Source: Petrosia ficiformis
Taxonomy: Eukaryota; Porifera; Demospongiae; Haplosclerida; Petrosiidae
Assembly: GCA_947044365.1 (NCBI GenBank)
Contig: OX345637.1
Location: forward strand, 992,001-1,056,000
Direction of reading: 5' to 3'
DNA: 64,000 nt
In this document: positions 36,501 through 47,118 of the stretch, piece by piece
Layout of the letters: the number at the start of each line of letters is the position of its first letter
Numbering within the stretch: the first letter of the stretch is position 1
Notes under the pieces: generated by a model
What the model was told of the DNA's origin: nothing
What the model saw: only the letters and a program-made list of their open reading frames with translations
The model's database searches: none
Program-made: the position numbers and the translations under genes

Positions 36501-36801
36501 AATTATGACGAAATTATTATGATAATTATTGTCACTCCAGGATGACGAAAAGGAGAGAACAATTTCAGAGTTGAAAAATACTGATTTAGTTCTGGAATAT
36601 GAAGGGGCCAAACTTAATAAAGGTAAATACCAATAAATAAATGGAATATACTTTCATAACAGTGCATGCGCTGTTGTAGAAGAGGATGAGTGGATCAACA
36701 CAGCTTGGATAACAAAATCTAGCAAAAGTAGCATTCAAAAAAGACGATTGTTTGAAAAAGTTAACACAAGATTGTGCCATCAGAATTGTACAAACTGTTG
36801 A
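33522..36801 (+). CDS. Gene D: Death-like domain plus new Cys-containing domain protein
   Basis: Eight exons join in phase: 33522-33549, 33608-33901, 34512-35401, 35461-35512, 35841-35951, 36003-36106, 36541-36622, 36680-36801 (TGA at 36799-36801), giving 560 residues. Residues 10-107, a single phase 1-1 exon, fit a Death-fold adaptor domain (WYTIGLNLGIPYHILDTI, NMLTKWLQKV, DWRSLCQAL). Residues 108-404, one 890 base exon, form a domain I cannot name. It starts CGCGSCTIKDWKQGRRC, contains [29 protein letters not shown] and LLLSFCYCFDDY, and shares all of these with gene E. The rest (405-560) is helical and acidic. There is no signal peptide or membrane segment, so a cytosolic signalling adaptor is likely. 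The ATG in exon 1 (GAGAGATGGCGG) is the only start in frame. The phase 1 donor at 36622 could instead join the AAA exons at 47119. Confidence 0.75.
33608..33901 (+). other. Death-like domain exon of gene D
   Basis: One exon of 294 bases with phase 1 on both sides carries the complete predicted six-helix Death-like domain. The spaced Trp and Leu residues (W at the helix 1-2 turn, LTKWL before helix 5, DWRSLCQAL in helix 5-6) match the Death superfamily layout (mixed LGI.......I and ML..WL....W..L..AL). Symmetric phase makes it a movable exon module. Confidence 0.65.
33950..34262 (-). mobile_element. Palindrome-headed miniature element in gene D intron 2, minus orientation
   Basis: The end reads GGAAAGCAATCATAGGGATGGCCCTGCATG, the head of the family in reverse. 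Upstream parts (TAGTTCCAGTTTC, ATGACATAACTTCCTTA) match 27150-27340. It is degraded at the distal end. Confidence 0.6.
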
Positions 36802-36896
36802 ACCACAAATCCCTCCTTAATATTACACTGTTCTGAAGATAGCCTTTGATGTTCAGAAAATTAAATATACTGTTCATAAGTAGCACATACTATATA

Positions 36897-38609
36897 TAGT
36901 GTTGCACCAATAAAAGATCGGCTTATTGGATATCGGTTTATCGGCTGTTTCATATGAATATCTGTATCTCTTTTAACACTACCGATAATCCGATAAATGT
37001 ATGCTCATGCACAGTACCACGTCGTGCTTTTAATTAATTTTGTAAGGCTTTGTCATGCGCCTATATGGAACTATTTTGATGTTGGAGAAGATAGTAAAGT
37101 TGCCATTTGTAAAACTTGTAATCACCCTGTTTCAAGAGAAGGAAAAACAATAAAGACTTTTAACACAACTACCCTTGTCCATCATTTAATTAAAGGTGAA
37201 GCACACCAATATGTATGCTACATTTAAGAAGAGTGATGATGACTTGAACGAAGCTTCAAAGGGGAAAGGGTGCGCTTCAAGTAAATTCGTACAGCTTTCT
37301 TTTGACAAATCCATTGAAAGAACTAAGAAATGAGACATAAATGATCCACGAGCTAGAAATATCCATAGAAAGATTGGTGAAATGATTGCTTTGGACTGTC
37401 ATCCCTTCTCTATTTGTAGATGATGTTGGGTTTGTTTCCTTACGTCATTCAGTTGAACCAAGGTACAATATTCCTAGTAGAAAATATATAACTAATATAT
37501 ATGATGATGTTAAGGCGACTGTGACTAAACAAATAGCAGGTGTTTAACACATCAGCTTCAGTGCTGACATTTGGAGTGCACATGTAAGCTAATTTTCGTT
37601 CAAAATTGTCAGTTAACCGATGGGAAGTAAGACTCAGAAGGAAATTTGTGCTGTTTTACATGCCCAGCAATTTGATGGTTCTCACACAGGTGAACATATT
37701 GCTCAAACATTCCAAACAATGCTTCAGTCATGGCACAGCGATAAAGACCAAGTCCATCTTGTCAAGTTGTTCGTGACAATGCCTCTAGTATGGTAAAGGC
37801 TATATGGGATGCCTCTTTGCCTGATTTAGGCTGTTTTGCACATACGTTACAGTTGGTCGTTAATGATGGGGTACTGTCACAGAGAGCAGTTATTGATCTG
37901 CTTTCTACATCTAAAAAGATTGTTGAGCATTTTAGACAATCTTGTTTAGCAACTAGTCGAATTAAAGATATCCAGCTCAATCTAGGATTGCCACAACACC
38001 ATCTAATACAAGATGAACCAACAAGATGGAATAGTACTTTATACATGATGAAAAGAATTGTGGAACAGAAAATGGCTCTTGGTGCATATGCAATGGAATA
38101 TACAATTCCTCAATTTACCTCTTACCAGCTGGATCTTGCAAACAAAGTAATTAATGTTTTGTCTTCCGTTGAGGAGATCACACAGTCAATATCAGCATCA
38201 ATAATCATCCTATTTATTCAAATACTTTTCAAAACACTTAGCCAGGATAATGATGACATTGGTGTTCATACAATGAAGGCAGAAATGAAAAGCTCTTTGA
38301 CGAGGAGATATGCAGAAGAAAATGAAAAACTTACAATAGCTACCATTCTAGATCCAAGGTTTAAAGATAATTTTTTTTACCAATCTAAGAACAGTGTCAA
38401 GGCTTTAGTTAGAGAGAAATGTTGTATTGATATTATGCATTCAAATTTTAGTCAGATATTGAGGATATAAATATTAATTTACTTCTGGGAGTAGAAAAAT
38501 ATTTTGGAACTTCATTCTAATATTGGATCGGCTATCAGTATTGGCCATCATCTGTTTTATAATATCGGTTATCGGAATATCGGTTAAAATCTTGATTTGT
38601 GCAACACTA
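36897..38609 (+). mobile_element. Decayed autonomous hAT transposon
   Basis: The terminal repeats are TAGTGTTGCACCAATAAAAG and, inverted, GATTTGTGCAACACTA. Inside are a BED-type zinc finger (37037-37220: CKTCNHPV with a distal HHLIKGEAH) and a long hAT transposase segment. The flanking octamers ACTATATA and ACTAATTT agree only in part, suggesting an old insertion. At 1.7 kb it is shorter than an intact hAT element, and the C-terminal dimerisation block (ER.FS..G....R) is missing. Confidence 0.8.
37790..38470 (+). pseudogene. hAT transposase core fragment
   Basis: An open stretch of 226 codons includes LGCFAHTLQLVVNDG, the DEPTRWNSTLYMMKR signature of the hAT RNase H-like core, and ATILDPRFKDNFF. 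The preceding coding region (37230-37790, for example FSADIWSAH-like text near 37560) is broken by stops and frameshifts, and the reading ends before the hAT C-terminal dimerisation region. It therefore cannot encode a full transposase (normally 600-700 residues with BED finger). Confidence 0.8.
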
Positions 38610-39413
38610 ACTAATTTAAGAAGTAATGGGAAAAGTAAAACTCACTATTAAAAACCCAATGATACAACACCACTAAACTACAAATTTGTTCACACAAACT
38701 CTGAAACCAGTCTTTGCATACCTGGACATAGTCATTTTTTTTTGGGTGCTGGGCATGTAGTGAATGTTTTGAGAACAAGTGAAGTTTCTGTTGTTAACGT
38801 TGCAGAGAATTTGGCAAGCTGTCATTTAAAAAAACACTATAAAGAAATCAGTTTTTAAAAATAAGAAACCATTTATTTACTTGTCCAAATATATTACAAA
38901 TGACTTGTCTATTGTGCTTTTTTTATCAGTTGTGTATAATAATACCCTTTTAAATAAAAAAATTCTAACTAACCTATATCAGATTTTACTTGTATACTCA
39001 TTTCTGTCTATGATAGATCTGCAATAAAAATATATTAATACAACAAGGGAGGGATTTGTGGTTGTTGTAATAATAATTGTGGTACAAAAGTTTGTGCAAT
39101 TAGTATTTAGCCAATCTGCAGATTGGCACGATTCTGTGGATCTTCAGTTTGCGCAACGCAATCTGCAGATTCCAAGATTGCATGGTACATATACATGTAA
39201 CATATAAAACTAAATTTAGAAACTATCTATAATACAACACTAATATATATATTGCAAATAGCCCCACCATCCATACTTGTGTGTGTTTGTGCATGTATGT
39301 TGTTTTAGTTAACTAAAAATTTAACTAAAACTCCTTTTAGTTTGCAACCTGTGTATTGTTGTATGTTCTATTCTTTCATAGTCTTTTGGAAATTTGCATA
39401 ATTGTGTTTTCAC

Positions 39414-39560
39414 TAGGGCTGGGAATCGGCTGAGATTCTGAAATTGATTATTGCTAAATTCAAATCGATTGATAATCGATTTAAATCGACAGAAGTAGTC
39501 AGGCCAATTAAGTCAATTAATGCAAAAAACTCAAATGCATCCACATCTTTTAAAGTGCTT
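39414..39560. mobile_element. Half of a TAGGGCTGGG hAT miniature element
   Basis: It starts TAGGGCTGGGAATCGG and contains AAGTAGTCAGGCCAATTAAG and TCAATTAATGCA, which match, inverted, the right half of 53916-54186. The other end is not seen. Confidence 0.55.
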
Positions 39561-39719
39561 TCAAAAGAAAAAACTGGAAGCTTTCCCCTATGAAAAGGTT
39601 GCAACAATTCATATGAGAGAATTTTATTTTCCATATAGAACTAGAGTTCGAGTTTTCGTCCTCGGAAAAGATCTCGTCTTCTCCATGATCAGCATTTATT
39701 CTTCTGAGAATATCTGCAG

Positions 39720-40252
39720 CAGACATGGGGTGAAGTACTTTGGTACTTGTACTTAAGCACAGTTAATGAAGTACTTGGTAATTACTCAAATCTTTTTTCA
39801 TGAGAAACACAGATACTTGTAATGTATTTAAGCACCGATCATATTTTCAAGTGCTTCCAAGTACTTTTGAAGCACTTTGAAGTACTCAGGTTTTGGAGTA
39901 ACAATAGAGATCAATTCAAGAAACTCAGTTTTAGCACAGAATGTTCTAGCAATACCAGCATTTTCGGCGCCAGCGAGCACCTTTTCAGTGTAGCAGGAAA
40001 GATCTTTCGACCTGAACGATGCAGACTTACAGACTATAGATTTTCTAAAATGATGTTTATTAGATGCAGTGATTTTTTGAAAAAATTATTTTCACTATAA
40101 TAGCTCAAGTGCTTAAAATTGTACTTAAGTACCACACCAAAGTACTCATACTTTAATGAGTACAAATGCTACTCGTACTCATACTCACTTTTTAATTTTT
40201 ACAAGTACTCAATGTACTCAAGTACTTTTAAAAGTACTTCACCCCATGTCTG
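39720..40252 (+). mobile_element. hAT-derived element with perfect target duplication and transposase C-terminus
   Basis: The terminal inverted repeat is CAGACATGGGGTGAAGTACT. The flanking octamer ATCTGCAG is duplicated exactly at 39712-39719 and 40253-40260. Inside, 39822-40100 encodes SEHLFSVAGKIFRPERCRLT followed by DYRFSKMMFIRCS, the hAT C-terminal dimerisation region. At 533 bp it is a non-autonomous internal deletion derivative. AGTACTT repeats fill both subterminal regions. Confidence 0.85.
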
Positions 40253-40359
40253 ATCTGCAGTAGCATCTTCAAATCTTCCTTCTACTGGCTCCTTGTACTT
40301 CTCGCTGATCAAAGATTCATACTTCTTGATATACAACTGGTTTTTGTCACTACACTCCA

Positions 40360-40698
40360 TTGCTATCCAACACGACACATTTCTTCCAACCGCTAGACCT
40401 AACAGTTAATGGCTCTGGAAAGCAGCTGATGAAGAAGGAGTTCATTACATATTATTCAGATGCTGTTAAACAACAACTCGAGTCTGGAACAAAACTTCAA
40501 TATGTCGAAGTAGATATTCACTTCTTTGTGCTCAAGCCACTCCATTCCCAATGGTTGGTTAACATGTATGACTTCTTTTCAACCGAGAGAGAAAGACTGG
40601 TTATATCTAAAGGATGGAAGAAAGCTGAAATATCAGGACTATTGGATGGTACAACTGTTTTGCCACCAGAGGACCCGTTGGAATATATCACTGATTAA
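40360..40698 (+). pseudogene. DDE-type (pogo/jerky-like) transposase C-terminal fragment
   Basis: The open frame contains LSNTTHFFQPLDLTVNGSGK, matching the NTTH.LQPLD..VN..F motif that carries the last catalytic region of DDE_1 superfamily transposases. It continues with LHSQWLVNMYDFF and VISKGWKKAEISGLL, as in the C-terminal part of this family, to a TAA at 40696-40698. The N-terminal DNA-binding and first catalytic Asp regions are absent, so this is a dead fragment. Confidence 0.7.
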
Positions 40699-42982
40699 TT
40701 GATGTCTTAAAATGTTAATGTTTCTTGTTGATAAAATCGTTGTTGATAATCGGAATTATGTCACACTGAAGTTAAAATAGCTAAAATTAGTACCAGCCGA
40801 AAGTAGTAGGTCTCAAAACCGCTAAATTTAGTACCATGTCCTTAAGGTAGTTTATGTCGTACATATTAATTACTACTAATAATGTAATATTATTTACATT
40901 ATAGTATCTAAATTTATGGTGACATAATTATTAAAAATGAAATGTTGATTGCTTTTGTTCAGTTTAAATTTTAAATTTAGTGCCACAGTAGTCTTATGCT
41001 CAAGCTGCCATCAAGATCGAGCAATCGCAAATGCGAGACATTTAAAAGCTTACATGTACAACATTTGAACCAAAAGTATGCTAATGAGTTTAATATTACC
41101 CTCTTCTGTATTAAAATCCAGGGTATACAAATAATACTTCCTCTGCTGATTATTTTAACGTATTAATTAATTTACACTGTAACAATTAATTGGTGATTTT
41201 AACCTTCAGTTGGTTACAGGAGTTTAACATTTTCCTCTATGTTGATTTAAATGCTGCATTGCTTATTGTAGAAATCATATACTCTTGCCTCTTGGGAGGT
41301 GGTAAGTAACAAACACGCATATATATAAATCTCAGTATAATAATTACAACAACTATTAATAGGTGAATGCAGAGCATTGAAAGCAAGTGTTGCCATTGAG
41401 CAGTTATATAATTCCGTGATAATGGTGGTAGTTGCATTTTTGAGATTTGTTTCACAGTGACGCATGTCCAATAAAGTTGTGTACTGGCAGTCAAGAGACT
41501 ACCAGTACACAACCTTATTGGATGCTATTGTCTTCACAATTGAGTGCTATACAGTTGTTTCTACTCAGTTGCTTACAAATGCAGCCCATGTTATCAAAAG
41601 AATTTCTCTCTCTAAATCTGCTTCCAGTTTTGTCTCATGATGCTCTGTGGTCTCTGATGCTCTTGAACTTGCTTGCTCTCTCTCTGTTAGCTATCAGTCT
41701 TGCCAGGTGTTGTTCTGCAGTCTCTCTCATCCTCCTAGGCGCAGCTCTGACACTTATAACTTAAAGTTGTCTTGTTGTAGGTCTCCTTCTCAATTGCATA
41801 TATCTTCTATTCCTTCGTTGAGATCCACACGTGTTTTTTTACAGGTGTATTTTTATTATGATCAATAATATAAAAGGAATATGGCATATGTACTTGTACA
41901 TACACATTAATGCAATAAAATATAATACGGTATGCGTTACAGACAAATGCCACTTGACTTATTAGGTTAGGGTCACTAACACTCGCAATTACAACTAAGT
42001 ACTGTCTGCAATTATTTTTTTGTCTGTATATAATCATTCTTGTTCCAATCACACATATGCAACTTCCTTCCAACTATACTGACCAATAAAGTAGTTATTT
42101 AACAATTTTGTTTTTAGAGGGTATCTATAATACTGTGCTTTATACACCATATTAATCTTTTTTTCACTGTACTTTATTATGATGTGTACTATCATATAAA
42201 AGTCAATACAGATCAATATCAAAATGAAATTAGTACTTGTAAATATTACATAGCAGGAAAAACAAATCACCATTGAGGAAAATATAATTACATTGAAACT
42301 CCTGTAATTGAATGTTATTTAGTTTTACAGTGTATAATGAAAATACACTGTAATAATCATACTGTTTACTCATAGAAATACCTCTGACTCGAGCCTAGTA
42401 TCAAATGCTTCTAACCAGGAGCTTATAAGCGCTGCAAGACAGTATGAAGGAGTGTCAAACTTGTTTTTCTACCTATTATCTAATAACACCTCCAGTTTCT
42501 TCCATAAATATATGAATATGCTGCTAAGTGTTTGTATCAACTTAGTGGGTTGTGGGATGTAACTTCTATTAACAATTGTTTTTATTATTGCGCCTACTTG
42601 GCAGGTAACTGTATTTCCCATATAAGGAATTTTGCAAAATGTGTCTATGACAACAAATGGATTGCTAACTACACTGAAGTTTGATGCTCATTGCGCCACT
42701 CATAATCTACACGTTCACTACAAGTGTCGGTGTCTTATTGCACTAGAGGCTGTGGCTAAAACAAATAATGATTGTAGACTGTGTTCCTATTTATATCTAA
42801 ATTCAAAACTATTTATATGTGTAATTAACTGACACCACATCTTGTAATTAATATATCGAAAATCTTGAGGGCAAGCTATATAACCACCAGTTGATCCCTA
42901 CAAACCACTTTGTTTTATATTAAATTATTCTTGTATTTGTTGTAGGTTTCACAGGTTATATATACTTACATTAATACTATGC
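40699..42982. other. Non-coding; duplicon shared with 59580-60470
   Basis: Bases about 40850-41240 align with about 59580-59970 (TATGCTAATGAG, GATTATTTTAAC, TAATTTACACTGTAA, TTTTAACCTTCAGTT). Bases about 42150-42300 align with about 60310-60450 and 54190-54290. A strong hairpin lies at 41468-41521. No gene recognised. Confidence 0.55.
41468..41521. repeat. 20 bp stem hairpin
   Basis: CCAATAAAGTTGTGTACTGG pairs with CCAGTACACAACCTTATTGG at 19 of 20 positions around a 14 base loop. No transposon ends or target duplication were recognised around it. Confidence 0.7.
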
Positions 42983-43692
42983 TGTACCAGGAGCCCATAA
43001 AAACACCCACGTAAATAATGAAATTGGGCACTGGCTGCATATCTTAATGAATATAGCTTACATTGACCACGCCCAATACGCAGTACAGTGTAGTAGTAAT
43101 ATTGCACACTTTTTTGGCATGGCCACCAACACACCAGGTCGATCAGGCTCCACGATAAACGATAGTCTGAAGACTGCTCTAAGAAGGAAGCTGTTGAATG
43201 ATACAGAAGTATCTTCCTCTTCGATTGTTTGTCAATGCCAGACACTTGTTCAAAAGCTCTACCTGTCACTGGAAGCGTGTGTGGATACCGTCGAGTTGTC
43301 TCCTAACCGTTTGGACCAGGTGTTAACAATATCTCGAAAGATAAAGAGTTACAGTGAAGCTGCTGGGCACTTGAAACTGTAAGGATCGTCAGCAATAGCA
43401 AACTTCATTATACTATATTATACATTTTGTGAAATTTTTGCAGAGGGAAATCTGTCAACTCCACAAGATACTAGTTCTTTTCTCTTCTTAGCAGGAAGCT
43501 TTGCTACAACCAGCTTTAGATCTCTTAGTAGCCATGCCAAAAAAGTGTACTATACTGTACTGCGTATTGGGCGTGGTCAACGTAAGCTATATTTAGTTAC
43601 ATCATTAAGATATGCAGCCAGTGGCCAATTTCATTATTTACGTGGGTGTTTGCCGCTCCTACTCTCTCGTTTTATGGGCTCCTGGCTGTACA
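42983..43692. mobile_element. Foldback element with ~140 bp arms and a captured exon-like ORF
   Basis: Arms at about 42983-43123 and 43531-43692 are inverted copies (GGAGCCCATAAA, CACCCACGTAAATAATGAAA, ACTGGCTGCATATCTTAATG, ACCACGCCCAATACGCAGTA, CACTTTTTTGGCATGGC). The right arm has two small extra segments. Between them an ATG at 43119, lying in the arm itself, opens about 87 codons rich in Leu, Ser and Lys that end at a possible donor (AAACT|GTAAGG). No transposase was seen. Confidence 0.7.
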
Positions 43693-44109
43693 CATTGTAT
43701 TGGTGTTTTTATTAAATGAAGCACTAGCCCTAAAATCGTACAGAGCCGTTTTCCTCTCTGATCGTTCTTTGATGATCTATAGCGATGAGATACACGACAT
43801 AGTAGAGAATATGCTGATCTAGAAATTGTACTGCAAATCTGTTCTGTACGTTTTCAGATCTTAGTGAGTTGAGTGCTGACAGCAAGTTTTGTTTCATTAT
43901 CTACTACACAGACGGAGAAAAATGTACCTTACACTTCCATAATTGTCGATCGCCTACTCACATTGTAGATTTCATCTACATGTAAAATTTTCTCTGGAGT
44001 TAGCACATCCTGAGATATATAAATTGTACAAAAATGAATCAAAAAAGTGAAATAGTTTTTGAGATATAATAATAAGTAGTAACTAATGAATATTCATATA
44101 TTTTGCCCG

Positions 44110-45548
44110 AGCGCCTTCCTCTTAGGAAAATGGCGTCCAATTCGAGATCAAATCTTTGTAGTCGTTGAGACTGTCTTTTTTCATAGTATCTGTAGATATC
44201 ATCTCGATACTTGTAGACCAGAATTTTACTATACATGCGACTGGAATGGTGCTAGAATCATTGTGATATTTCAACAAACAAAAAAATAATTTGTCTGGAA
44301 AATAATAATAATAATAAATTATGATGAACATTTTGCCAGTTTTGCCACCTGCCGGTTCTCTACTTTAAAGATGATCTCCAGCTGTCTAGAAGATGTTGTT
44401 AGTCATAATAACACTAGATATCAAAAAATATGTGTGTATTAAGACTTGTTCTATAATTTTAGCAGAGATTTCAGCTCATCACTTGCAATTGAAATGTATA
44501 GGCGGCCATTGTTTTTCCGTGCCATCCCTACATAGAGAGTACTACCGTACTCTCTGATTCCTCATTATGTAGCTGTAGTAAGGTATTTAAAGTGTACTTT
44601 CACTGTTTATTCAGTATCATATTGAAATGATAGCACTGGTTTGCTTCAAATTTGACCATTGTCCTATAATGTAGTTTAATTTCCGTACATTGTACAATAT
44701 GAACTGTTAGAGTGCAATATAATTATGAAACAATTATAATTACTTATTTCACCACGAAATTCATGGCCATCTGCCAACTGGAAGCTTCCCACACTATTAT
44801 GTAAATTTTCTCAATACATTATATATAAACAATACATGTAGCTATGTATATGTGTTATACAATGCAAAATTATATGGCCTATAGGGCCATCCCTATGATT
44901 GCTTTTCCATGGGTTCAATGTATGTTTATATTATATATATGTCTGTGTCACTTACACGAGTATGTGTTGTGTATGTAGTTAAGGAAGTGGGGGACTGGTC
45001 AATTAATGGGCAGCCATGGAGTACAGCATGCACTCAAGCTTACAGCTTTTCAGACCAGGAAGTAAGCTGCTTGTAGATTACGTAGAAACTGGAACTGATA
45101 GCTGTTCTAGGTGCAATATCAGAGAGTACGGTAGTACTCTCTATGTAGGGATGGCACGGAAAAAAAATGGCCGCCCATGCATTTCAATTGCAAGTGATGA
45201 GCTGAAATCTCTGGTAATATATACACATAAGTTTCTATACACACATGCCTGTTTATATCTAGTGTTTTTATGACTACCAATACCTTCTAGATGGCCGAAG
45301 ATTATTGTTAAGGTAGAGAACCGGCGAGTGGCAAAACTGGCAAAATCTTCATATTAATATTATTTTCCAGACAAATCATTTTTTTGTTTGTTGACCTATC
45401 ACGATGATTCTAGCACCATTCCCGTCGCATTTATAGTAAAATTCTGGTCGTAAAGTATCGAGATGATATCTTCAGATACTATGAAAGAAGACAGTCTCAA
45501 CGACTACAAAGATTTGATCTGGAATTGGACGCCATTTTCCTAAGTGGA
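44110..45548. mobile_element. Large inverted pair of elements enclosing a miniature element
   Basis: The left arm of about 450 bases (44110-44560) is inverted at 45118-45548. Shared blocks include GGAAAATGGCGTCCAATT, GATTCTAGCACCAT, TTTCAGCTCATCACTTGCAA and a terminal mini-hairpin AGAGAGTACGGTAGTACTCT. A plus-strand copy of the palindrome-headed miniature family (44872-45117) sits between the arms. A single arm copy is at 7772-7935. Confidence 0.7.
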
Positions 45549-45965
45549 ATTTAATTACGCATGCGCATTTGTATACTCTTAACATGGAAGCTGAAAAGGT
45601 GGAAGTGTTTGGCATTGTAATAACATTTGTGAGTTTGTGAGCAAATACTAATAATGAATATAATAATTATTAATATTAAAGCAATTGTATAATAATATTG
45701 TATACTATGATAAGCATTGGAATACTGAATGGTTGACACAGTGACTGACACTACTTCTTGTAGGACTGCAGACAGTGATGTAAGTGAATAGAGAATATAC
45801 ATCATCTGTAAGTGAAAGAGAATGATAATCAATACATAAACAAAAGACTGACCTTCATTGATGAACAAATTTTAATGCATTTTTGATTGCATGATTCCAT
45901 AATGATATATAGTATTTCTGCAATCTAAAAAAACATTCACATCGTTTAGAAAAAAATCAATGAAA

Positions 45966-46273
45966 ACAAGAATAATAAAAAACATTTTCAATAAAAATGA
46001 AAGAAGATGTAGGGATGTCAAAACCCAAAAAGCAAGCAAACAAGGTTGGGAAGCTAACTTAGGACCCAAAATTAAACAAACCACTTCCATATAACCCTAC
46101 ATAATTACAGCTCTTTGTACAGAGGTGTAAGCACTTATGTAGGGTTATATGGAAGTGGTTTGTTTAATTTTGGGTCCTAAGTTAGCTTCCCAACCTTGTT
46201 TGCTTGCTTTTTGGGTTTTGACATCCCTACATCTTCTTTCATTTTTATTGAAAATGTTTTTTATTATTCTTGT
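45966..46273. mobile_element. Near-perfect hairpin miniature element
   Basis: Arms of about 139 bases (45966-46104 and 46134-46273) are almost exact inverted copies around a 30 base loop (GTAGGGTTATATGGAAGTGG, GGGTCCTAAGTTAGCTTCCC, GACATCCCTACATCTTCTTT). The low divergence between arms suggests a recent insertion. An arm-like copy is at 7960-8150. Confidence 0.85.
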
Positions 46274-47118
46274 ATATAATTATTTTACAGGAACCTATAA
46301 AGTATGATAATCCAAATAATAACTATAATAGGATGTTGTGTTTAGGCATGAGAAGTCAGTCATGATTACTGAATATTGGACACCACAAAGCGGGATACTT
46401 TTTTTTCCTTATATCATTTTTCAGTCGACATCATAGTTATAATACATGTACATACATGTACATACATGTATATAATGTAATGATGACACTTTAGCTAAAA
46501 TGTGTATAGTTGTTGCATTTCTGAGTACACTTATAATTTAATAAGTGTATAACTATAATTATTATAATACATTAATTGGTGTAGACATTACAGTCTGCTC
46601 CCTCTGAAACACTTCAACATATTCAAATAATTATTATTTAATACTTCTTTAAATTTCATTACAACAACTATCACTTCCAGAAAACCACATAGAAAGAGCA
46701 CATTGCCAGAGATACAAAACGTTGTTAAAACTCAAACCTTTAAATAGCACTAGATCACTCAATATGTACATGTAAATGCAATGTCTACACCCACTTGTAT
46801 ATTATAGTTATTGAGTAATATACACATATAAAATTATATATTTTAAAAAATTGTATATCATATTTTTTTCCTCTACTTCTTTTATTTCTCTTCATGTAAT
46901 AACAGTTTTCTCCTCTGTATTACATCATTTACATGCACATCACAGCTGGACCCTAATTTGTTTTATTAAATTTTTAACAAGTAGGCAATAACGTACTATG
47001 CAATAATTAGTAGGCAAACTCAGAAGATATCCATAAAATTAATCATGCCAATCTTATTGATGTAAACAGAGCTAAATACATTCTCTATGCTATACTTAAT
47101 CAGACTTGTGTTTTACAG
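46274..47118. other. Non-coding approach to the AAA exons
   Basis: The tail of the palindrome-headed family lies at about 46320-46410 (CAGTCATGATTACTGAAT, GACACCACAAAGCGGGATAC). The last 60 bases before 47119 match those before 60563 and 58313. No further exon was recognised. Confidence 0.45.

Noticed and set aside
41237..41868. Overlapping frames of 70-105 codons on both strands
   Set aside because: Low-complexity Leu/Ser composition, no domain pattern, no splice partners, and the region contains a hairpin.
44086..44331. Short frames on both strands (around 67 codons)
   Set aside because: They lie inside the arm of the inverted element pair and are not preserved in the second arm.
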